From positions 48,275,706 through 48,339,705 of the forward strand of contig JAFMSR010000002.1 in NCBI GenBank assembly GCA_022818135.1: a stretch of 64,000 bases of DNA, given 5' to 3'. Under the pieces are notes generated by a model that worked only from the letters and a program-made list of their open reading frames with translations, did not search any database and had not been told where the DNA came from. Positions 25,901 through 37,900 of the stretch are shown one piece after another; position 1 is the stretch's first letter; each line of letters begins with the position of its first letter. This DNA comes from Saxidomus purpurata (lineage: Eukaryota; Mollusca; Bivalvia; Venerida; Veneridae). The translations under genes were made by a program, and so were the position numbers.

Positions 25901-28900
25901 ATTTGGGCTGTGTGACCTAGTTTTTGACCCCAGGTGACCCATATTAAAACTTGAGCTAGAAATCAACCAAACAACCTTTCTGACAAATTGCCAGGATATT
26001 TGGACTGAAACAGTAGCCTCTAGAGACTTAACAAGGTTTTTCCATATTTGGGCTCTGTGACCTAGTTTTTGACCCAAGATGACCCATATTCGAACTTGAG
26101 CTAGAAATCATAGAAACAACCTTTCTGACAAATTTCCAGGATATTTGGGCTGAAAATGTTACCTCTAGAGTATTAACAAGGTTTTTCCATATTTGGGCTC
26201 TGTGACCTAGTTTTTGACCCCAGATGACCCATATTGAAACTTGAGCTAGAAATCATCGAAACAACCTTTCTGACAAATTTCCAGGATATTTGGGCTGAAA
26301 ATGTAACCTCTAGAGTGTTAACAAGGTTTTTCCACATCTGGGCTCTGTGACCTAGTTTTTGACCCCAGATGACCCATATTCGAACTTGAGCTAGAAATCA
26401 TAGAAACAACCTTTCTGACAAATTTCCAGGATATTTAGGCTGAAAATGTTACCTCTAGAGTGTTAACAAGGTTTTTCCATATTTGGGCTGTGTGACCTAG
26501 TTTTTGACCCCAGGTGACCCATATTAAAACTTGAGCTAGAAATCAACCAAACAACCTTTCTGACAAATTGCCAGGATATTTGGACTGAAACAGTAGCCTC
26601 TAGAGACTTAACAAGATTTTTCTATTTTTGGGTCATGTGACCTAGTTTTTCATCCGAGATGACCCATATTCGAACTCGTCCGAGTAATTACTGGGACAAA
26701 CATCCTGACCAAGTTTCGTGACAATTGAGGCAAAAATGTGACCACTAGAGTGTTAACGAACTAAGTGTGGACGGACGACGGACATTCATCGATCCTAATA
26801 GCTCACCCTGAGCCAGCTCACATGCTAAATATTTAAGTTCTAGGCCTTGTTGTTTCAGAGAAGAAGATTTTCCTATTTGTTGCCATAGCAACCAGAGTTC
26901 TGCATTGAGTTGAATACAGGTTTTTCACAGGCTTATCGTTTTTGCGTACTCTTCAGCGTTAAAGAGCACAAATGGTTATCGATCGGCGAATGAGGGGGCA
27001 GTTTCGGCCCGATAACGGAAGCGTATTGCAGTTTTACTGTATCATGAATGAACAATCCTATGATTAGCGTGTATTTTGCTAAATTATTAACTTATTTCTA
27101 CTTTAAATTATATCCTTACTTAAATAAGTATATTTTTGTAACTTCAATTGTAGAAAATGATGAAATTAAAATATGGAGAAAAGAAAAGAATCGCCGGCAA
27201 AGGCTTCATTTACAATTTCATGAATGTGCATAAATGATTACAGAAATTAATAAAACTGTACTTTCAGCATTTCAACAAAATATTAGTAATGTTTTTCTTA
27301 ATAAGTTAAGTAGATTCGTACTTGTATTACAATTGAAAAATAAAGCAAAGAAAATATGTGGTGTGGGAGGTTTCTTTCTTCAAACAAAAACACTTCTACT
27401 GCGGATTTTGCGTATTAACTATTAATATATACGGTAAACTGTAAATTACTTTAAATTACTTTATTATCTAAACAATAGAATGAAGAAGTTATGAAGCAAA
27501 TTTGAATAAAATGTTTTGAAATATGTCAAAGCGAACTTGAATACGGAAGCAAATAATGATAAATAGTGTAACAGGCCTCTTACCCACCCTGTGTATTTAC
27601 AAGTTGTCTGTACATGTTACGAGCATTTCGTGCACTTCATGTATTTGTTAAATTGTCCACGTACTTATTATTTCACTTTTGTGATTTGCGTGGTTGTATT
27701 TCATTGGTTTGCACACCAGCCGACTTCAGTGTTACGTCTTTCTGATTGGTCTTTAAGTTCTGTGGCGGGAATATGTTCCTATATATCTGACCATTCCGCC
27801 TTGGAGCGGCGGAGTCAAACTGTTGTCAAAGATGGTACTACTTCCATTTTCTTTACATTTTTATTATGTAGTGGATACAAGTACATTTTTCGTACTTGGT
27901 AGCCACTGGGGATTTCTGGTATATTTATGTACAAAGTTCATTAAATAAATAGTAATGGGAAGTACAGCGTGAGAGTTTTTTTTCTGTAATTCGTCAACTT
28001 CTACAGACACTTACTTACTACAGCTTAATAAAACTCAATCACGACTTAAAATAATCTACAATTATTTGACGATGTCAGCAACATATTCTAAAGAAAGCAA
28101 ATTAATATAAATAGTTAGAAAAACGGACCCATGTACATAGCTCCGCAATCAGTTTGAAAACAGATGATGAAAAAACAAGTGAAACTAGAGCTATCACTAA
28201 ATGTGATTAATACCCCCAAAAGACTACTTTATCAACTGAGAAAGTTCGTAGTAACAGAATACCTTGCAAACAAACTAAAAAGAGATATTGTTCTTGGCAA
28301 TAACTCTGTAATTTGTCAAGACAGAGTTATGGTTCTTGTACACTGCACTTCCTCTCATTGTGCTTGACCATTGTATGAAGTTGTATTGAATTCCAACCAG
28401 TAGTTTTCAAATAATGCTCCGGACAAGTAAAAGTAACAAAGGGCAATAACTCTGAAATGAGTCAAGATAGAGTTATTGTTCTTTCGCACTGCACTTCCTG
28501 TCATTGTGCTTGACTATTTTATGAAGTTGTATTGAATTCCAACCAGAAGTTTTCGAATAATGCTCCGGACAAGGAAGGGCAATAACTCTGTAATGAGTCA
28601 AGATTGAGTTATGGTTCCTGTGCACTGCACTTCCTCTCAATGTGCTTGACCATTGTATGAAGTTGTATTGAATTCCAACCAGTAGTTTTCAAGTTATGCT
28701 CCGGACAAGGAAAACTAACAAAGGGCAATAACTCTGTAATTAGTCAAGATGGAGTTATAGTTCTTGTGCACTGCACTTCCTCTCAATGTGCTTGATCATT
28801 GTATGAAGTTGTATTGAATTCCAACAAGTAGTTTTCAAGTTATGCTCCGGACAAGGAAAATGCAACAGACCGACCGACCGACCGACCGACCGACCGACCG

Positions 28901-31900
28901 ACCGACCAACCACCGGGTGACTCCTATATACCCCCCTAAACTTCGTTTTGGGGGTATAAAAAGTTCAATAATAAAAATTGGTAAGTGTTGCCATAATACT
29001 GAAAGAGGTAAATGAAACGAGACAAAATGCTTTAAAAAATGCTAACATACTTCTACAACTTGAAGTATATAAACGGGTGTACAGGCAGTTTTTATTCATC
29101 TACTTTTCCGGGTAAAAATGTATATTAATCATTAAGAATATAAATTCAAACTGCTGCTGTTGCTTACACAAAATGATTTCTTTTTAAAAAACACAAAAAT
29201 AATTATCATAGCTTTAAAAGTGTTGTCATAGTACCAAATAATGGTATTCATACGAAGATACAAAAAAAAAATGAAAAACGCGACGCAGTCGTTTTCTTTC
29301 TTCTGACATGATTAATACTGTATAGATCTGTAAAAATATAAATGAATATCTATCAATTTCAACATTATATCTTATTTTAACTTAAAGTTTCACGTCGTCA
29401 TACTATTTAAAAGATATTTAGACAGAAAACAAAAAAAGACACCTGTGCATGCTGTTTTATTTCAGTTAACACGGACCATATGTATATTTAGGCCCGCGCA
29501 GTTAATTATTATGCCTGTATATTAAAACTATTAATCATTGCAGAGATTACTAAATTTTTTAAATCATATCCCCATTTAGACAAAAGGGGAGACATTAAAA
29601 ACGTTTAAGTAAAATATATCTAAAACTGTTACCGTACCATTTTATGAAAGAAAATAACCGTCAAGTAGATGTGTCTGTCGTTTACTTCTAAATAATAACT
29701 TAAAATATATATTTGAATGATTCAAAGAATAATATATTATTAAACATCAGTAAATGGCTTTTAACAATCTTGTTAAAGTGTTTTATAAAACAAATATAAT
29801 TGATAGATCAATATATCAGTATATATCGCTTATGCAGTGGCATGTAACTGCCCCCTCAGTTGCTAATATGGTCGATATTCATTGATGTCGTACATACGCA
29901 TAGGTCTGTGAAAAACCCGTATTCTTTGAACAATTTTGGTAGAACTTCATGCAAGAAACATCCCTGCCAAGTTTCATCAACATTGGCCCAGAGGTTTTGG
30001 AGGAGATGCTGTTTGAAGGAAAATGTTAACGGACGTACAACGTACGATAGACGGAATGAGATCCTTAATAACATAAATAGAATCTTTCAATATTTAAGAA
30101 AGGGAAGCAACATGTCAATTTTGACCTGGAGGTAATGATTTAAACAAATTTGGTAGAGGTCCAATTGGAAATGCTACAGGCCAAATATTTAAGCTTTAGT
30201 CCTTGTGGTTTTAGAAAAGAATCTTTCAATATTTAAGAAAGGGAAGCAACAAGTCAATTTTGACCTGGAGGTAATGATTTAAACAAATTTGGTAGAGGTC
30301 CAATTGGAAATGCTACAGGCCAGATATACAAGCTTTAGATCTTGTGGTTTAAGAGAAGAAGATTTTTAAAGCTTTTCCTATAGAAACATATGTAAAATCA
30401 AGTGAATCCTAGGGTGGGGTCAATGTTGACCCGGGGGTCATAATTTGAACAATTTCGTTTAAGACCCAATAGACAATGCTACATGCCAAGTGTCTTAGCT
30501 CTGCGCCTTGCAGTTTTGGAGAAGATTTTTAAAGTTTTCCTACTTGTTCCCATAGTAACCAGAGTTCTTCATGGAATGAAATTCTCTGAACACCTTTGAT
30601 AGAGCTTCTTGCAAGGAACATGCCTGCCAAATTTCATCAACATTGGCCTATTGGTTTCAGAGGAGATGTTGTTTGTAGCCAGACGATGAGTGATCTTAAT
30701 TACACCTCAAAAGAGGAATGATGAGATAAAAATACTGTTTAGGGTACAGGTAAAATCAAAGCACTGACAGTGCTAGTAGGACAGTTGTCCATGTGTACAA
30801 TACTGAAATGTTCACTCCAAGAAGTGATAATGATCACTCATTTATTCTGTCAAATTCTGTTCAACTACTAAGTAGAATTTGAAATGCTCAATTAAGGTAG
30901 TTTGTGCTGTTCCTTGGCCAAAATAAAATTTCATCAGATTGACCTAAAACTTGGAGTGATTTCATTTGGAGTAACGTCCGGTATGGAATCGCAACTTTTA
31001 TTTCATTTTGAGGTTGGTTACCTAGCAACAAAGTAACGTTAAGACGCCACCTAGCGACACAGCTTTAAATAGTTGTAAAAAGAAAATTCAAAATGTGCTG
31101 TTAAGAGAGTGCTATTCTTTCTCGACTGGTAGATGCAAGCATTAATAAATTAGTTTTAAGTACAGTATGTCAGTTAAAAAATGACGTCCACACATCATTA
31201 GTCGGGCGTTTGTCGACTTAGCTGTTTACGCTTAAATGTTAATAAAATCCAAATACCCTGGTAACAGTTTTTCAGAAATTGACAATATATCCAGCGAGCA
31301 TTTTTCAAAATTAGCCAAAAGTATTGATACCCATTTGCCTTACTTTTTGCTGTATTGATGCGCTTCTTAGGTCACTGTACTGCGTCACAACGTCGTATAA
31401 CCGATGCCTTGTGACATAAAAATTCGCCAGTTCATTTGAATATAGCCAGTCTCTGCCAGAAAACTTTTTAACATAATGTCTGCAACAAGTATTAAGCCAT
31501 AACAACATTCAAAATTATCCTATTTACCATATTTATATTTCCAGGCGATCTGCATACTGTGACTGCAAATCAAAGTCAAGTCTTGCTCGTAAATACCTTT
31601 TTAGATATTACCAACATACATGTATTTGGCAAACATACACTCAGGTAATACAGATGATGTATGGAATAAAACATACAATGTATCCACTTTCTTCTTTAGT
31701 ACCAAGCAGTTAGTTTCCCTTGTTATTATGCTGGTTTGAATACAGCAACCTTATATTCGTTGTTACAATACTCTTGATGATTAACAAAGATATAGCAAAA
31801 TCAAGAGGGCCATGATGGCCCTATATCGCTCACCCGACTACCATTCGCTATAATACAAGGGGTCAAGATTCTAACATAATTCGTAGAGGTCCACTACACA

Positions 31901-34900
31901 GTGCTAAGTAACATTCCAAATAAGTATTCTCTGCCCGTCGGCCTTTTTTAAAGTTTTCCCTATATAAGCCTATGTGAAATCAAGTCACCTTCCTCCCACC
32001 CACCCCCCTCCCGGGAAGGGTTAACTTTGACCTGGGGGTCATAATTTGAACAATCTTGGTAGAAGTCCAATAGGAATTTTTACATGCCAAATATCTAATC
32101 TCTAGGCCTTGTGGTTACAGAGAAGAAGATTTTTTAAGTTTTTTTTCTTTCTAAGGGCGGGGTCAGTTTGGCCTGGGGGTCATGATTTGAACAATCTTGC
32201 TAGAGGTCCACCAGCAAATGATACATGCCAAATATCTAAGCTCTAGGCTTTGTGGTTTCAGAGAAGAAGATTTTTTAAAGTTTTTCCTATATAAGCCTAT
32301 GTTAAACTAAGTGACCCCCCATGCGGGGTCAATTTTGACCCGGGGGTCATAATTTGAACAATCTTGGTAGAGGTCCACTAGCCAATGCTACATGCCAAAT
32401 ATCTAAGCTCTAGGCCTTGTGGTTTCAGAGAAGAAGATTTTTAAAGTTTTTCCTATATTAGTATATGTAATACTAACTGACTCCCCCTACTGGGTCAATT
32501 TTGACCCCAGGGTCATAATTTGAACAATCTTGGTAGAGGTCCACTAGACAATGCTACATACCAAATATCTAAGCTCTAGTCCTTATGGTTTCAGAGAAGA
32601 TTTTAAAGTTTTTCCTATATAAAGCCTATGCAAAACTAAGTGACTATCCACAGGGTGGGTCAATTTTATGCTATGGGGTGCTATGGGGCTCGTTTTGGGG
32701 AGGCTGCGTTTTTGGTATGTGGCATTCCCTGTTTGATATTATTTTTGTTTTTTTGACCCCAGGGTCATAATTTGAACAATCTTGGTAGAGGTCCACTAGA
32801 CAATGCTACATGCCAAATATCTAAGCTCTAGGCCTTGTGGTTTCAGAGAAGAAGATTTTTAAAGTTTTTCCTATATAAAGCCTATGCAAAACTAAGTGAC
32901 CACCCTCCCGGGGTCAATTTTCACCCGGGGGTCATAATTTGAACAATCTTGGTAGAGGTCCACTAGACAATGCTACATGCCAAATATCTAAGCTCTAGGC
33001 TTTGTGGTTTCAGAGAAGAAGATTTTTTAAGTTTTACCTATTTGTTGCCATAGCAACCAGAGTTCTGCATGGAATAGAATTCTTTGAACAACTTTGATAG
33101 AGCTTCATGCAAGGAACATCCCTGCAAAGTCTCATCAACATTGGCCCAGTGGTTTCAGAGGAGATGTCGTTTGAAGGGAATGGTGGACGGATGGACGGAC
33201 GGACCCCGGAAAGGAATGCGATCCTAATAGTGCACTCTGGCACTTTGTGCCAGGTGAGCTAAAAACATGGTGGAAGTCTACTAAAAATATAATGAACTTG
33301 ATCAACACTTTCATTCTGTACTGTATCATTATGTCAGGATGGAGCCATACAGCCTCACATGGATTTGAACCTCCGCTTACTGCGCTATCTTCAAAGCTAA
33401 CAGACTGCTTACACAGTTATCACCCTTAACCATTGATGTAAGCTCTTTTTGTTTCGTTTACATTAAATAAAACAACTTATTACCTGTATGAATAAATACA
33501 ACATCAATTAATTATGATAAACGATGGAAATCGCTGTTTTCATGGAAATAAGGGTTTCCGAACATATCACTCAGCGTAAAAAGATTTTGTACTACTTGGG
33601 ATGCATGAGAAAACAGGTATACCGGTATATTGTAACTAAGACGTGTTATACATACCGGTATGGTTTTACCCTGTACTGCTCTCCATCATTTACTAGCTGA
33701 AACTTGCATTTGAATAATTTGTGTGCTTTTTCCGTGACGACATTGACATACAGTAACTTAGTAATAATGGGCAGTATATCATTCAATCTCAAAACTCAAA
33801 AGGTAAACAAAAAAACTTTAATTATTTTGCACAAGGAATTATAACCAAGTTTGAATACTTCAAAGTATATTTTTGTAAGAGTCATTCACCCTCAATAAAT
33901 TGCAATACGTACTGTGATACAGTACTGCATATTGCAATTTATCACTTTGTAGAGATACCCCTGGTTTTTTAACAGCACCGATATTAACTATGTCTTGCAC
34001 ACGACAAGTCGTCTTGATGTGCTAGACATTTGTGCCAAGTTATTTTAAAATCCTTCAAAGCATGACAAAGTTACAGTCCGAACACGAATTTTAAGTGGGG
34101 ACGCACAGACGGACGCACAGACGGACGGACGGTGTGAAAATAGTATGCCACCCTTCAGGGGCATAAAAATCATACATGCAGATTAAACATGAAACATAAA
34201 TTGCGACATATTATTTTCTTGCTAAAATGTTGACGTTATGCTCACATGCATTATACGCTAGGCAAACGAATCAATGAATGTATCGATACCGAAAACTGTA
34301 AACTGAAGCGGCATAATTTATTTTTCTTCAATTTTATGGATTAATCTTGAAAGAAAATTTTGTTAAATTTTGAAAGACTTCTTCCAGGACTATAAACATG
34401 ATTTGACAAATTGTATATGCAAAATACGACTGCCTAAGGATGTTTCAGCGTCAGATTTCTTTCATTTTACAGAGTGCAGTGATGTAAAAGGCGCACAAAT
34501 ACTGCAAAAAGTAAGCCAAAAGGGTATAAATGTTTTTGGCTAATTTTGTAGATAAATGCTCGTTGGATACATTGTTACTTTTAAAAAAAAAAATTTTTGT
34601 GACAAAATCCAAGTACAAAAAGGGGCATAACTCTGTCAAGTATGACCTTGACCTACAAAATGTGGTGGCATCACAACCCTTTTGTCATAAGCAATGCAAT
34701 TTCAAAGTTTGATGAAGAAATCTTTTGAAATGGCAAAGTTATAGCCAACGTTAATTTTCGTGAGAAAATCTAAGTACAAAAAGGGGCATAACTCTGTCAA
34801 GTATGACTTTGACCTACAAAATTTGACGGCATCATGACCCATTTGTCATAAGCAATACAATTGTAAAGTTTGATGAAGAAATCTTAAGAAATGGCAAAGT

Positions 34901-37900
34901 TATAGCCAACGTTAAGTTTATGTGACGGACGGATGGACCGACAAAGCCATCCCTATGTATCGCCTTTTCTCCGAAAGGGCGACATAATACAGCACTAACA
35001 CAGGCTGTGCCACTAGGTGGTGTCTTAACGTCATTCTGTTGCTAGGTAACCTACGTCAGAATGTAATAAAAGATGTGATTCCGTAACGGTCGTTACCTCA
35101 GGTGTAATCCCTATAAGTTTCAGGTCAATCTGATGAAATTTTATTTGGGCCGAGGAACAGCGCGAACTACCTTAAAAGCGACTTGACTGCTGAAATCCAA
35201 GACGTTAAAATGTGAACACAAGATGGAAGTCAATGTCAAGGAAATCAAAACTGACCTGCAATTCTCGCAAACTTGTGTTTCAGATTGCAAATTTGTCAAT
35301 GAACTTACAACAAGAGGCCCAAAAGGGCCAGTATTGCTCTACTGGTCTGTCTGACTGGATTGCTCTGAGTAAGTTTTGTGAAAATCTTTTGCAATGTTAC
35401 CAAGGAAAGCTAACAGATGTTACCAATGAAAAGCTAACAGAGTTCACTGTGACTTTGACCCACTGACCCAAAAAAACAGTATGGATCATCAACTCAGTAA
35501 GACCAATCATCCACTGATATTTGAAGACTCAAGGTGATGAAGATCTCAAGATATTGAGTGGAAAAGACTTTCAAAGTTTGGGCAACTGTAACCTTGACCT
35601 TTGACCCACTGACCCCAAAAAGGATAGGGATCATCTACTCAGTAAGACCAATCATCCTATGAAGTTTATGACCATGAGTTAAATAGCTCTCAGCGAAAAA
35701 TATTTTCAAAGTTCGCATCACTGTGACCTTGACCTTTGACCCACTAACCCAAAAATTGATAGGTATCATCTACATGTTACAGGGAACCTTCTGAGCAAGT
35801 TTGATGAAAGTTGAAAGAAAACTGTGACCCGTAGAGCGTTATCAAGGAAAATCTAACGAAGGTCACTGTGATCTTGACCTTTTACCAACTGACCCCAAAA
35901 TCAATAGAGAACATGTACATGTTACAGCAAACCTTCTGAGCAAGTCTGATGAAAGTTGAAAGAAAACTGTGACCTATAGAGTGTTATCAAGGAAAATCTA
36001 AGGGAGGTCACTTTGACCTTGACCTTTGACCACTGACCCCGAAAACAACAGGGATCATCTATATATTGCAGGGAACCTTCTGAGCACGTTTCATGTAAGT
36101 TGCATGAAAACTGTGACCTGTAAACTGTTATCAAGGAATTGCAATCGGAAGTCACTGTGGCCTTGACCTTTGACTCACTGTACCCAAAAACAAGAGGGTA
36201 CATCTACAAGTTGCAGAGATCCTTATCAGCAAGTTCCATTAAGGTCAAATGACGGACGCTTGACGGACAGACGGACAAGGGACAAACCAACATGGCACAA
36301 GCGCTGGTGGACTTCATCCAGTAGTGCTAAAAATGGCTGATTTAATCAACAAAACCAAAGTGAGTATAACAGATTCGTGTATTTTACATGGTTATTTGCA
36401 ACTACTGAAGAAATGAATACGCTTACGGAATGCTCACTTCTGTCTTGCATGACCGTAGCTAGTCGGCTGTTTTCTGACATCAATGCATGTGAAAGTTGAA
36501 TGCAGAGGATTCAACGGTAAAAAGCATAAAATAGACCCAGAATGCATGGATTTTGCACAAAATTATCAAAGTTAAGGTGTTTAGCATAACAGATATGCAT
36601 TGGCATGTAACTCTGGGCCAAATTTCATAAGCATATACTCATAATTTACCCATTTGGTATTTTTATAGACAAAACTTACCCATTAAAAAATACAAGGTTT
36701 CAGGCTCCAATTTACGATACATCTAAAATGTTCCAATACGGGTTTTTCACAGACTTATCGTTCTTGCGTACTCTTCAGCGTTAAAGAGCACAAATGGTTA
36801 TCGATCGGCGAATGAGGGGGCAGTTTCGGTTCGATAACGGAAGCGTATTACATTTTTTATGTATCATGAATGAATAATCCTATGATTATCGTGTATTTTG
36901 CTAAATTATTAACTTATTTCTACTATAAATCATATCCTTACTTAAATAAGTATATTTTTGTAACTTTAATTGTAGAAAATGATGAAATTATAATATGGAG
37001 AAAAGAAAAGAATCGCCGGCGAAGGCTTCATTTACAATTTCATGAATGTGCATAAATGATTACAGAAATTAATAAACTGTACTTTCAGCATTTCAACAAA
37101 ATATCAGTATTGTATTTCTTTGTACTTGTATTAGAATTAAAAAATAAAGCAAAGAAAATACGTGGTGTGGGAGTTTTCTTTCTTCAAACAGAAACACTTC
37201 TACAGCGGGTTTTGTGTATTAACTATTAATATATACAGTTAACTGTAAATTACTTTATTATCTAAACAAAATAATAAAGAAGTTATGAAGTAAATTTCAA
37301 TAAAACAGTTTGAAAAATGTCAAAGATTGTTTGAGAACGGAAGCAAATAATGAGAAATAGTAATGGCAAGTACAGCGTGAGAGTTTCTTTCCGTAACTCG
37401 TCAACTTCTACGGGCACGGACCTATACTTACTACAGCTTAATAACATATCAATCATGACTTTAAAATAATCTACCAACGATTATTTTACGATGTCAGCAA
37501 CATATTCTAAAGAAAGCAAATTAATATAAATAGTTAGAAAAACGGACCCATGTACATAGCTCCGCAATCAGTTTGAAAACAGATGATGAAAAAACAAGTG
37601 AAAAAAGTTTTAATAATAAAAATTGGAAAGTGTTGCCATAATACTGAGAGTAAATGAAAAGAGAGAAAATGCTTTAAAAAAGCTAACATACTTCTACAAC
37701 TTAAAGTATATAAACGGGTGTACGGGCAGTTTTTATTCATTTATTCTTCTCATTTTCCTGGTAAAAATATATATTAATCATTAAGAATATAAATTCAAAC
37801 CGCTGCTGTTGCTTACAAAAAATGATTTCTTTTTAAGAAACACGAAAATAATTCTCAAAGCTTTAAATGTGTTGTCATAGTACCAAATAATGGTATTCAT

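Larger units (their letters stand above)
26916..29920. mobile_element. TIR transposon copy 1, carrying two later insertions
   Basis: Bounded by ACAGGTTTTTCACAG and the complementary CTGTGAAAAACCCGT, with AT at both outer edges (a 2-bp AT duplication or none). 3005 bp. Removing a 386-bp insertion (27567-27952) and the family A element (28185-28959) leaves 1844 bp, exactly the length of copy 2 (36738-38581). A 61-codon frame beginning MNNPMI is open in both copies at the same place, but most of its differences change residues, so it is probably not coding. No transposase was recognised. Confidence 0.88.
30896..35171. mobile_element. TTAA-flanked structure with ~175-bp inverted repeats
   Basis: Left arm 30896-31070 starts GGTAGTTTGTGCTGTTCC. 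The right arm, ending at 35171, is its inverted copy (complement GGTAGTTCGCGCTGTTCC), with shared blocks AAATTTCATCAGATTGACCT and GGTTACCTAGCAACA. TTAA lies directly outside both (30892-30895, 35172-35175). TTAA targets are typical of piggyBac and Kolobok-type elements. The interior is filled with other repeats and shows no transposase. Confidence 0.6.

Noticed and set aside
27048..27233. Conserved 61-codon frame (MNNPMI...) present in both TIR copies
   Set aside because: The two copies are paralogous DNA, and most of the few differences change amino acids, so there is no sign of coding constraint.
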